Assembly (NCBI GenBank): GCA_903872005.1
Contig: CAIQJD010000523.1
Coordinates: 1 to 9,349, forward strand
DNA length: 9,349 bases
DNA from: an uncultured bacterium
GTDB taxonomy: Bacteria > Chloroflexota > Anaerolineae > JACIWP01
Direction of reading: 5' to 3'
Part shown: in pieces, positions 1-6,196 of the stretch
Position numbering within the stretch: the stretch's first letter is position 1
Layout of the letters: each line of letters starts with the position of its first letter
The notes under the pieces: model-generated
The model's database searches: none
Seen by the model: the letters and a program-made list of their open reading frames with translations, nothing else
What the model was told of the DNA's origin: nothing
Translations under genes and position numbers: made by a program

Positions 1-6
1 ACGATC

Positions 7-57
7 AGACCCGTGAGACCTGTGAGGTCTCCAAGACCTCACAGGTCTCACGGGTCT
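7..57. repeat. Perfect 24-bp inverted repeat (hairpin) with nested 9-bp units
   Basis: Positions 7-30 and 34-57 are exact reverse complements, leaving a 3-nt loop at 31-33. Each arm is itself two near-identical 9-mers: GACCCGTGA (8-16) followed by GACCTGTGA (17-25), mirrored at 39-47 and 48-56. Smaller palindromes sit inside: 15-31 is GAGACCT-GTG-AGGTCTC and 34-48 is AGACCT-CAC-AGGTCT. The element lies 3 nt beyond the stop codon of the nucleotidyltransferase gene, so it would fold at the 3' end of that mRNA. There is no U-tract in the six bases visible after the stem, so it is not a classical intrinsic terminator on this evidence. It may be a REP-like dispersed repeat, a 3'-end stabiliser or a factor-dependent termination site. 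The structure is certain; the function is not. Confidence 0.85.
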
Positions 58-60
58 CGG

Positions 61-1125
61 TCACAAAATCCCTACTTTACTGTTATCGCCCAGCGTCATC
101 TTGTACGCCTTGGGCTTGAGCGGCGAGCGCCGGATGTCTACGTTGCGCCCGATCAGGCTGTCTTCGACGCGCTGCGGGATGTCGGCGAGGCGGCTGTTTT
201 CGAGCACGATGGAGTGCTCGATCTCGCTGTTCTCGATGGTCACATGGTGATAGATCGAAGTGAACGGCCCGACGTAGGAGTTGACGATGCGCGCCTCTTC
301 GCCGATGATGGCCGGCCCGCGGATGCGGCTGTTGATGATCTCCGCGCCTTTCTGGATGGTCACTTTCCCGTCAATCTGGGAGTCGCGATCCACGTAGCCT
401 TCGATCTTGTGTTCGATCTCGTCCAGCACCAGCCGGTTGGCGTCGAGCATGGCGTCGGGCGCGCCGGTGTCAATCCACCAGCCTTCGTGCACGTAAGGAT
501 AGACGTCGTAGCCCTGTTCCACCAGGTGTTGGATGGCGTCAGTGATTTCCAGTTCGCCGCGCCAGGAGGGCTTGATGGCATGGACGGCGTCGAAGACATA
601 CTTGTCAAACATGTAGATGCCGACCAGGGCCAGATTCGATTTCGGCTGGCGCGGCTTTTCCACCAGGCGCACGATGCGGCCGTCTTTCAGCTCGGCCACG
701 CCGTATTGTTCCGGGTGTTCGACGCGGGTGAGGACGATCTGGGAGTTGTAGGCGCTGGTCTCGAATTGCGAGATGAGGCGCGAGATGCCGCCCTGGATGA
801 CGTTGTCGCCCAGGAACATGACGAAGCGCTCATCGCCCAGGAAGGGCCGCGAGATCTTGACGGCGTGGGCCAGGCCCAGGGGAGCTTCCTGCGGGATGTA
901 GGTGATGTTGCAGCCCCAGCGCGAGCCATCGCCGACGGCGTCGCGAATCTCCGGCGCGGTGTCGCCGACGACGATGCCGATGTCGCGCACGCCGGCTTCT
1001 ACCAGGGTCTCAATGACGCGGAACAAGACCGGCTTATTGGCGATGGGCACCAATTGCTTGGCGCTGGTATAGGTGATAGGATAGAGTCGCGTCCCTTTGC
1101 CGCCGCTGAGGATCAAGCCTTTCAT
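61..1125 (-). CDS. rmlA: Glucose-1-phosphate thymidylyltransferase, long StrD-like form
   Basis: This 354-residue cytoplasmic enzyme should join glucose-1-phosphate and dTTP to give dTDP-glucose and pyrophosphate, the entry step to dTDP-deoxysugars such as rhamnose. The nucleotide-binding signature LSGGKGTRL is at residues 6-14, the metal-site motif FLGDN at 104-108, VEKP at 155-158, GELEITD at 190-196 and WWIDTG at 216-221. After about residue 245 come isoleucine/valine-rich hexapeptide-like repeats of a left-handed beta helix. That domain and the total length match the long RmlA/StrD subfamily rather than the roughly 290-residue RmlA. The ATG start is supported by AGGAG seven bases upstream. 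The gene follows the PHP phosphatase after 44 nt and is the last gene of the run. No rmlB, rmlC or rmlD is present here. The family is secure; the base specificity (dTTP rather than UTP) is inferred from similarity to StrD-type proteins. Confidence 0.93.
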   Translation of the reverse strand: MKGLILSGGKGTRLYPITYTSAKQLVPIANKPVLFRVIETLVEAGVRDIGIVVGDTAPEIRDAVGDGSRWGCNITYIPQEAPLGLAHAVKISRPFLGDERFVMFLGDNVIQGGISRLISQFETSAYNSQIVLTRVEHPEQYGVAELKDGRIVRLVEKPRQPKSNLALVGIYMFDKYVFDAVHAIKPSWRGELEITDAIQHLVEQGYDVYPYVHEGWWIDTGAPDAMLDANRLVLDEIEHKIEGYVDRDSQIDGKVTIQKGAEIINSRIRGPAIIGEEARIVNSYVGPFTSIYHHVTIENSEIEHSIVLENSRLADIPQRVEDSLIGRNVDIRRSPLKPKAYKMTLGDNSKVGIL

Positions 1126-1169
1126 TCATGTACTCCTGTTGGCTCAGAAGATGGAAGGACCATAGCACG

Positions 1170-1976
1170 CTATCCGTTGGAGAAGAGCTTCGCCCACGGG
1201 CGCTTCTTCTCTGGCTGCGCCGGCGCTGCGATGGCTACCGGCTGGTTATTGATGATGGCGGCCGGCGTGGCGCTCACCATCGTCTCGGCCCGGGCCGGGC
1301 CGATGATCTGGCCGGCTGTCGCCACGGCGGCGCGCAGCGCCGGGGGACGCCGCGTCTCATCGTGGGCATCGGAGGCGATGATGTGGGCCAGGTTGTTCCG
1401 CAAGAGGTGCAGCGCCGTTTGCTGGATGTCCGTCCCGAAGCCGCCGGTGATACTGGCTGCCGTCAATTGAACCAGCACACCGCGCTCTACCAATGGGATG
1501 AGCCGCGCCGGCTGGCGGCAGACCGCGTCGTTGCGCTCTGGGTGCGCCAGGATCACCGACAGGCCCATGATCTGCAGATCGAAGATGACCCGTTCGGTGT
1601 AGAGTGGATAGGTCAGGGCGGGCAGTTCCACCAACACATAATGGCTGCCGGCCAGGGTGAGGGCCTGCCCATCGCGGATGGCGCTCGCGATGTCGGGACT
1701 CAGGTATGCTTCGACGCCGGCCAGGATGCGGACGGCAACGCCGGCGTCTGCCAATGCGCTGTTCAAATCATGCGCGGCCTGCTGTCGCGTCGTGTGGTTG
1801 CCGGCCGGCCAGTCCAGGTGGTGCGGCGTGGCAAGCAGCGTGCCGATCCCTTCGCTCTCGGCGAGGCGCGCCATGGCGATGGCCTGGGGCAGGTCACGCG
1901 CCCCATCATCCACACCGGGCAAGATGTGGGTGTGCAGGTCAATCCAGGGCGCGCTGCCGCTACTTTCCTTGACCAT
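1170..1976 (-). CDS. CpsB/CapC/YwqE-type tyrosine-protein phosphatase (PHP domain)
   Basis: The product belongs to the metal-dependent PHP phosphatases that dephosphorylate bacterial tyrosine kinases of capsule and exopolysaccharide systems. With the chosen ATG it has 268 residues, close to the family's usual 240-260. The metal ligands are visible in order: DLHTHILPGVDDG (His15, His17, Asp23/24), ATPHH (48-53), GVEAYLSPD with Glu89, HPERN from His145, and SDAH with Asp203 and His205. A short proline/lysine-rich tail (PAQPEKKRPW) ends the protein. The gene lies directly after the tyrosine kinase, the usual kinase-phosphatase pairing. The start is uncertain: the ATG at 1976 overlaps the kinase gene by 17 nt, while the same frame also offers an ATG at 1997 and a TTG at 2000. 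None has a strong Shine-Dalgarno, so translational coupling is likely. I prefer 1976 because the family's conserved core begins only about 12 residues after it. Confidence 0.92.
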   Translation of the reverse strand: MVKESSGSAPWIDLHTHILPGVDDGARDLPQAIAMARLAESEGIGTLLATPHHLDWPAGNHTTRQQAAHDLNSALADAGVAVRILAGVEAYLSPDIASAIRDGQALTLAGSHYVLVELPALTYPLYTERVIFDLQIMGLSVILAHPERNDAVCRQPARLIPLVERGVLVQLTAASITGGFGTDIQQTALHLLRNNLAHIIASDAHDETRRPPALRAAVATAGQIIGPARAETMVSATPAAIINNQPVAIAAPAQPEKKRPWAKLFSNG

Positions 1977-2640
1977 AGTAGCGGTGCATGCTGGCATCAA
2001 ACAGGGCGTTGGTCAGCACCGCGCCGACGACGCGGGCATTGACCTTTTCCAACAGGGCTTTGGCCTGGCGCACATAGTCGCGGCGGGTCGCGCCGGCGCT
2101 GATGACCAGCAACACGCCGTCGACGCGGGAGGCCAGAATGGCGGCGTCCGTGACGGCGATGACCGGCGGGGCGTCGAAAAGCACCATGTCGGCCTGGGCG
2201 ACCAGGGCTTCAATGACTTCGGCCATGCGTCGCGAGGCCAACAATTCGGCCGGGTTAGGCGGCTGTGGGCCGCTGGTCAGCAGGGAGAGGCCGGGGATCT
2301 GCGTGGCCTGCAAAGGCGGCTGCTTGAAGGCGTTTTCGGCGACGATCATGGTCGTCAGGCCGGCGGTATTCGCCACGCCGAATAGCTCATGCAGGCGCGG
2401 CCGGCGCAGGTCACAATCCACCAGGATGATTTTGCGGCCGGTCTCGGCGGCGGTGACGGCGAGGTTCGCCAGGGTGGTGGATTTGCCCTCTTCCGGGCCG
2501 GCCGAGGTGACTACCAGAGAGCGCAGCGGATGATCCAGGCTGGAGAATTCCAGATTGGTGCGGAGCGTGCGGTAGGCCTCGGCGGCCGGCGAGCGCGGGT
2601 CACTCACCGTGATGAGCGTTGGCGTAGGCTCAGTTGGCAT
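1960..2640 (-). CDS. CpsD/CapB-family tyrosine-protein kinase (BY-kinase)
   Basis: This 226-residue soluble protein is a bacterial tyrosine kinase catalytic domain, of the kind that works at the membrane with a CpsC/CapA-type activator to control polysaccharide polymerisation and export. The features appear in family order: EAYRTLRTNLEF (21-32), a helix involved in ring assembly; Walker A SAGPEEGKST (46-55, Lys53); Walker A' ILVDCDLRRP (72-81, Asp75 and Asp77); and Walker B MVLFDAPP (152-159, Asp156). The C-terminal tyrosine cluster, the usual autophosphorylation target, is short: only Tyr221-Tyr222 in MHRYYGQGK. There is no transmembrane segment, so the membrane part must come from the adjacent co-polymerase genes, as in the split Gram-positive arrangement. 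GGAGAGGG upstream of the ATG is a good ribosome site. Kinase rather than a MinD/ParA-type ATPase is supported by the CDLRRP motif, the tyrosine tail and the gene context. Confidence 0.93.
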   Translation of the reverse strand: MPTEPTPTLITVSDPRSPAAEAYRTLRTNLEFSSLDHPLRSLVVTSAGPEEGKSTTLANLAVTAAETGRKIILVDCDLRRPRLHELFGVANTAGLTTMIVAENAFKQPPLQATQIPGLSLLTSGPQPPNPAELLASRRMAEVIEALVAQADMVLFDAPPVIAVTDAAILASRVDGVLLVISAGATRRDYVRQAKALLEKVNARVVGAVLTNALFDASMHRYYGQGK

Positions 2641-2687
2641 TGCTATTCCCTCTCCATAACGTAACCATAGCGCCGGACGCGACGCGT

Positions 2688-3383
2688 TCAGCGCGCCGGG
2701 TCAGTCTTGCGCCGGCTTTGTGCCGGCCCGGCGCCGGCCGGGATCGTCCCCAGCACCGTCCAGCCGACGAAGCGTTCCACATCTTCGGGCGTGCGGATCA
2801 GATCGGCTTCCAGCCATTCCAATGCCAGGACGACCAGCGCGCCGACGATGGCGCCCAGGATGAAGCCGGCCAGGGCGTTCATCGTCGTCTTCGGGCTGAA
2901 CAGCTCGGCTTGCCGCACGTCATCCACAATTGTGACGACGACGCGGTCGCGCTTGTTCTGATCTTGATTCCAGCGGTCGCGCTCGATGACGAACAGTTCC
3001 CCCACGGTCTGAGCGATTTGCACGGCGACGATGGGGTCGGTGTCTTTGGCGTCAATTTGGATGGTGAAGTTCGAGGCGTCGGAGCTGATGGTGAGCTTGC
3101 TCTTCAGCTCGTCGGTGGACATATCGAATTGGGCACGATCAATGACCTGTTGGGCCATGGTGTGCGTGTTCAGGCGCACGACGTAGCTCCGCAGGATGTC
3201 TTTGATCGTATTGGTGAGGCCCCACTCCAGGCGCGCCGGCTCGGCGCTCAGGCGGATGGAAGCCTTGTAGATGGGCGTTTGCATTTGACTGACGCCCACG
3301 GCCGCCAGCGCGGCGATGAGCGCCGTCACAAGGATGATCCACCCGCGCCGGCGGATGACCCTGAAATAATCGCGTAGTTCCAT
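2688..3383 (-). CDS. Wzz/CpsC-like polysaccharide co-polymerase, tandem copy 2
   Basis: This 231-residue membrane protein has the chain-length-determinant plan: a short cytoplasmic start (MELRDYFRVIRRR), TM1 at about 14-31, an extracytoplasmic region of about 135 residues, TM2 at about 170-188 and a basic cytoplasmic tail. The segment RTPEDVERFVGWTVLGTIPA after TM2 resembles the linker that precedes the kinase domain in fused Wzc-type proteins. Here the kinase is a separate gene starting 47 nt downstream, so this protein is probably its membrane activator. It aligns without gaps to its upstream neighbour for 217 residues with 144 identities by hand count (66%), so the pair arose by tandem duplication. 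GAGGG lies very close to the ATG, with GGAAG further upstream. No catalytic motif is expected. A polymer-length role is from the family, not shown by sequence. Confidence 0.85.
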   Translation of the reverse strand: MELRDYFRVIRRRGWIILVTALIAALAAVGVSQMQTPIYKASIRLSAEPARLEWGLTNTIKDILRSYVVRLNTHTMAQQVIDRAQFDMSTDELKSKLTISSDASNFTIQIDAKDTDPIVAVQIAQTVGELFVIERDRWNQDQNKRDRVVVTIVDDVRQAELFSPKTTMNALAGFILGAIVGALVVLALEWLEADLIRTPEDVERFVGWTVLGTIPAGAGPAQSRRKTDPAR

Positions 3384-3409
3384 GTCCCTCTTCCGCGTGG
3401 CCTCAGCTA

Positions 3410-4120
3410 TCAGGATGGCCGGCGGGGCGAAGCCAGCCGCCCCTTACGCCGGCCGGCGGCGGTGACCGCGCTGGCCGGGATGACGCCCAACACCGTCCAT
3501 CCGACGAAACGTTCCACATCGCCGGCGGTACGCACAATATCCGCTTCCAACCATTCCAGGACGAAGACGATCAGCGCCCCGACGACAATTCCCAGAACGA
3601 GGCCGATCAGGACGTTCATCCTGGTCTTCGGGCTGTACAGCTCGGCCTGACGCACATTGTCCACGATGCCGACCGCGACCTGGTCGCTTTTGTCCTGCTG
3701 TTTGTTCCAGTCCTGACGCTCCTGGACGAATTGCTCGGCCATGCTCTGCGCCAGGCGCGCCGCGGTGGCCGGGTCGGGATCCTTGGCGTCTATTTGTACC
3801 GTGAAGTTGGATGGGTCTGATGTGATGCTGACTTTGCTCAGCAGCTCGTCCGTGGACATGTTGAGGCCGGCGCGGGCGATGACCTTGCGCGCCATCTTGT
3901 GCGTGTTCAGGCGCACGACGTAGTTTCGCAAGACGTCTTTGAGCGTGTTGCTCAGGCTCCAGTCGAGGCGCGCCGGCTCGACGCTGAGCTGAATCGAGGC
4001 CATGTAGATTGGTTTCTGTACCTTGCTGACGCCGAAAGCGGCCAGCGCGGCCACGAAGCCGGCGACGACGATGATCCAGCCATGCTTGCGGATGATTTTG
4101 AAGTAGTCTCGCAGTTCCAT
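3410..4120 (-). CDS. Wzz/CpsC-like polysaccharide co-polymerase, tandem copy 1
   Basis: This 236-residue paralogue of the next gene has the same plan: MELRDYFKIIRKH, TM1 at about 14-31, an extracytoplasmic domain containing DVLRNYVVRLNTH and NMSTDEL, TM2 at about 170-189, and a cytoplasmic segment containing DVERFVGWTVLG. After about residue 217 the two proteins diverge, and this tail is richer in Arg and Lys (GRRKGRLASPRRPS). It is separated from its duplicate by only 26 nt, so the two are probably co-transcribed. AGGA in AGGAATAGCG precedes the ATG at normal spacing. The 92-nt gap upstream is the longest in the window and holds a promoter-like sequence. It could form mixed rings with the other copies or act at a different polymer length; neither can be decided from sequence. 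Confidence 0.85.
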   Translation of the reverse strand: MELRDYFKIIRKHGWIIVVAGFVAALAAFGVSKVQKPIYMASIQLSVEPARLDWSLSNTLKDVLRNYVVRLNTHKMARKVIARAGLNMSTDELLSKVSITSDPSNFTVQIDAKDPDPATAARLAQSMAEQFVQERQDWNKQQDKSDQVAVGIVDNVRQAELYSPKTRMNVLIGLVLGIVVGALIVFVLEWLEADIVRTAGDVERFVGWTVLGVIPASAVTAAGRRKGRLASPRRPS

Positions 4121-4162
4121 CGCTATTCCTGGTTGCGTCCGGCGGATTGTATCGCGCCTTTC

Positions 4163-4191
4163 ATTTTATCACAGGTCAATCGTTCGGGCAA
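4163..4191 (-). promoter_or_regulatory. Possible sigma70-type promoter before the tandem Wzz-like pair
   Basis: On the minus strand TTGCCC (4191-4186, four of six to TTGACA) and TAAAAT (4168-4163, five of six to TATAAT) are separated by 17 nt. They lie in the 92-nt gap upstream of the gene starting at 4120. A start point a few bases after the -10 would give a leader of roughly 35 nt that includes the AGGA ribosome site. The gap is AT-richer here than the surrounding coding DNA. A competing reading is TTGACC with TACAAT, but its 22-nt spacing is too long. This is a consensus match only. Confidence 0.35.
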
Positions 4192-4212
4192 AGCGCCGGC
4201 CGCGACGCTTGC

Positions 4213-4941
4213 TTACGGCAGCCGGCGACCCCAGGGGAGCAGTCGCCGGCCGGGCAAGGGCGGAATCCGCCCCAGGACGGGGAGGCCCAGGGCTTCCAGT
4301 TCGTCGGCCGAGCGCACCGACAGATCGAGATAGTCGAGCAGGAAGGCCAGCCCGACGCCGGCCAGGAGCGCCAGGAAGAGGCGCAAGGGAAGGTCCAGCT
4401 TCTCGCTCAGCCCCGGCCCGATGGCCGCGAGGGTCGGTGCATCTAAGACGACTACGTCGGCGCCGGCGGTTCCCAGTTGGGCGAAGTAGCGGGCATTGTT
4501 TTCTTTCAAGGCGGCGATGGCGGCTTCGGAGATGGCGCGGAGCTGCGCTTCGTCGCCCCAGGTGATGCGGATGGTCAGGATGCGGTGTACCTGTTCGGCG
4601 ACCGTGGAACCTTGGATCGCGCCGGCGGGGATTGGCAGCGGTTGGCCGGCGGCGGCCAGCCGGGCGCTGACATCCTGAGCGAAAGCCTGGCTCTTCACGA
4701 CTTCGGCGAAGCTGTCCACCAGATATTCGGAGGTGAGCCAGGTGTAGTAGCGGTCATAGGTATAGACGTTGGGGCCGCGTTCCTCGGGTTTCAGGCCGAT
4801 GGCAACGCGCATGCTGGCCTGATAGACCGGCGCGGCTTTGCCGGCTCCGAAGAGGAGCGAGAAGGCCGCGGTGAGGATGACCAGGCCCAGGATGATCCAG
4901 GCGCGGCGCCATACGATCTCAGCGTAGCGGCGTAGTTCCAT
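4213..4941 (-). CDS. Divergent Wzz/CpsC-like polysaccharide co-polymerase
   Basis: This 242-residue membrane protein is built like the two downstream co-polymerases but is far diverged from them. It begins MELRRYAEIVWRRAW and has TM1 at about 14-33, an extracytoplasmic region of about 150 residues, TM2 at about 187-203 and a cytoplasmic tail with SADELEALGLPVLGRIPPLP. The VLGxIP motif and the MELRxY start are shared with the tandem pair. The extracytoplasmic part has a tyrosine-rich stretch, VYTYDRYYTW (59-68), absent from the others. The frame stays open upstream to 5259, but that extension overlaps the glycosyltransferase in another frame and lacks family similarity. The ATG at 4941 is chosen because it gives the shared N-terminus; an AGGAG lies 11 nt upstream, slightly far. 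It follows the glycosyltransferase after 52 nt. Chain-length control is the likely role; interaction with the downstream kinase is inferred. Confidence 0.8.
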   Translation of the reverse strand: MELRRYAEIVWRRAWIILGLVILTAAFSLLFGAGKAAPVYQASMRVAIGLKPEERGPNVYTYDRYYTWLTSEYLVDSFAEVVKSQAFAQDVSARLAAAGQPLPIPAGAIQGSTVAEQVHRILTIRITWGDEAQLRAISEAAIAALKENNARYFAQLGTAGADVVVLDAPTLAAIGPGLSEKLDLPLRLFLALLAGVGLAFLLDYLDLSVRSADELEALGLPVLGRIPPLPGRRLLPWGRRLP

Positions 4942-4993
4942 AGAATCGCGCACTCCTCTCATCATGCCGAAATGCCGGCGTCCGCTGCGGACG

Positions 4994-6133
4994 TCATGCC
5001 GGCCGGGTGATGGCTCCAACTTGCCGGCCGCGCGCCTGATGCTCGGCGTAGGCCCGCTCGACGAAGGCGCTGAAATCGCGGCGAAATTGGTCGGCCGAGA
5101 AGCACTCGGCGCGTTGACATAGGCGCTCCGCGTTGAAATAGCCTTCGCCCAGGCTTTCCAGCCGGCGCACGGCGGCGACCAACGCTTCAACGGTCTGTTC
5201 GCCGAAGAGGATGCCGGTCTCGCCATCAATGACGGTATCCAGCGCGCCGCCGCCGGCATAGGCGATCACCGGCCGGCCGGCCGCCTGCGCCTCCACCGGC
5301 GTGATGCCGAAGTCTTCCAGACCGGGGAAGATGAGGGCGCGACAACGCGCCAGCAGGTCGCTCATCTCCGCGACGGGCAGCCGGCCGAGGAAGCGCACAT
5401 TGGGCGCGGCCATGGCTTCCAGGCGCTTGCGGTCGCGCCCCTCGCCGACGATCAACAGCGGCAGGCCCAGTTGATTGAACGCCTGGATGACTAGGTCGAC
5501 GCGTTTGTACGGGATGAGCCGGCCCATGCTCAGGAAGTAGTCGCCGACCTGCGGCGCCGGCGCGAAGCAGTCCGTGCGCACCGGCGGGTAGATGATCTCT
5601 GACTCGCGCCCGTAGATGCGGGCGATGCGCTCCTGCACGACGCGCGAGATCGCCAGGAAGCGATCTACCCGGCCGGCGGCGCGCCGATCCCAGCGACGCA
5701 GGAGCGCCAGGATGGGCAACAGGGTCGCGCGCGTCAAGGGGCCTAAGCCCTCCCGTTGCAGGTACTCGCCGGTGCTCCAAAGGTAGCGCGTGGGCGTCAG
5801 GCAGTAGCAGATGTGCAGCGCGCCGGCCGGCGGACGGATGCCGTGGCAGAAGCCGCTCTTGTTGCTGATGATGACGTCATATTTGTCGAAGCGGAAGCTT
5901 TCGAAGGCGAGGGGATAGAAGGGCAGGAAGGGTTGATGGTAGCGTCTGACCAGCGGCCAACGATCCAGGAAACTGGCGCGGACGTCCCAGGCGCGATAGG
6001 CGGCCGGCATCTTGGCCGGCCAGTAGATGGACGTATAGACTGGCGCGTCCGGATATAGCTCGACAAGCGCTTCGAGCACAACCTCCGCGCCGCCCATTTG
6101 ATTGAGCCAATCGTGTACCAGAGCGATCTTCAC
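4994..6133 (-). CDS. GT4-family glycosyltransferase (GT-B fold)
   Basis: This 379-residue cytoplasmic enzyme should transfer a sugar from a nucleotide-sugar donor to a lipid-linked or oligosaccharide acceptor. The N-terminal acceptor domain opens MKIALVHDWLNQMGGAE, with the glycine-rich GGAE loop at 14-17. The C-terminal donor domain has SMGRLIPYKRVDL (Arg205, Lys210) and the E-x7-E motif in EDFGITPVE (Glu273, Glu281), followed by AAGRPVIAYAGGG (285-296) and the usual DGETG. The retaining mechanism follows from the GT4 family. Donor and acceptor cannot be read from sequence; the overall pattern recalls O-antigen/EPS mannosyltransferases, but that is only a resemblance. The start is GTG, with GAGGA about eight bases upstream and a promoter-like sequence just before it. 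It lies 63 nt after the ABC exporter and opens the polysaccharide cluster. Confidence 0.9.
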   Translation of the reverse strand: MKIALVHDWLNQMGGAEVVLEALVELYPDAPVYTSIYWPAKMPAAYRAWDVRASFLDRWPLVRRYHQPFLPFYPLAFESFRFDKYDVIISNKSGFCHGIRPPAGALHICYCLTPTRYLWSTGEYLQREGLGPLTRATLLPILALLRRWDRRAAGRVDRFLAISRVVQERIARIYGRESEIIYPPVRTDCFAPAPQVGDYFLSMGRLIPYKRVDLVIQAFNQLGLPLLIVGEGRDRKRLEAMAAPNVRFLGRLPVAEMSDLLARCRALIFPGLEDFGITPVEAQAAGRPVIAYAGGGALDTVIDGETGILFGEQTVEALVAAVRRLESLGEGYFNAERLCQRAECFSADQFRRDFSAFVERAYAEHQARGRQVGAITRPA

Positions 6134-6155
6134 CGCTTCCGTCCTCGCTGCGCGG

Positions 6156-6185
6156 AGTATATCACAAGGTTGGCTGCTTCGACAA
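6156..6185 (-). promoter_or_regulatory. Possible extended -10 promoter before the glycosyltransferase
   Basis: On the minus strand TTGTCG (6185-6180, four of six to consensus) is followed after 18 nt by TATACT (6161-6156, five of six). The -10 is preceded by TGA, which gives the extended TGn motif. It sits in the 63-nt gap between the ABC exporter and the glycosyltransferase, 22 nt before the GTG start, so the leader would be very short but would include the AGGA ribosome site. If real, the polysaccharide genes are transcribed separately from the exporter. The match is good for GC-rich DNA but was judged by eye. Confidence 0.42.
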
Positions 6186-6196
6186 AGCCGGCCGGC

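Noticed and set aside
7..57. Hairpin as a CRISPR repeat
   Set aside because: The short units are adjacent without spacers and there are no cas genes in the window.
1..60. Hairpin as a classical rho-independent terminator
   Set aside because: The stem is strong, but the minus-strand sequence after it (GATCGT to the window edge) has no run of U. Termination by another route is not excluded.
13..1470. A 485-codon open frame on the plus strand
   Set aside because: It lies antisense across two well-supported genes (nucleotidyltransferase and PHP phosphatase), has no family motifs and begins inside the hairpin. Such frames are common opposite GC-rich genes.
2634..3377. A 247-codon plus-strand frame
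   Set aside because: It mirrors the co-polymerase gene almost end to end and has shadow-like composition without motifs.
4942..5259. Upstream extension of the divergent co-polymerase frame
   Set aside because: The extra residues overlap the glycosyltransferase on the same strand in another frame and show no similarity. The shared MELRxY start at 4941 fits the family.
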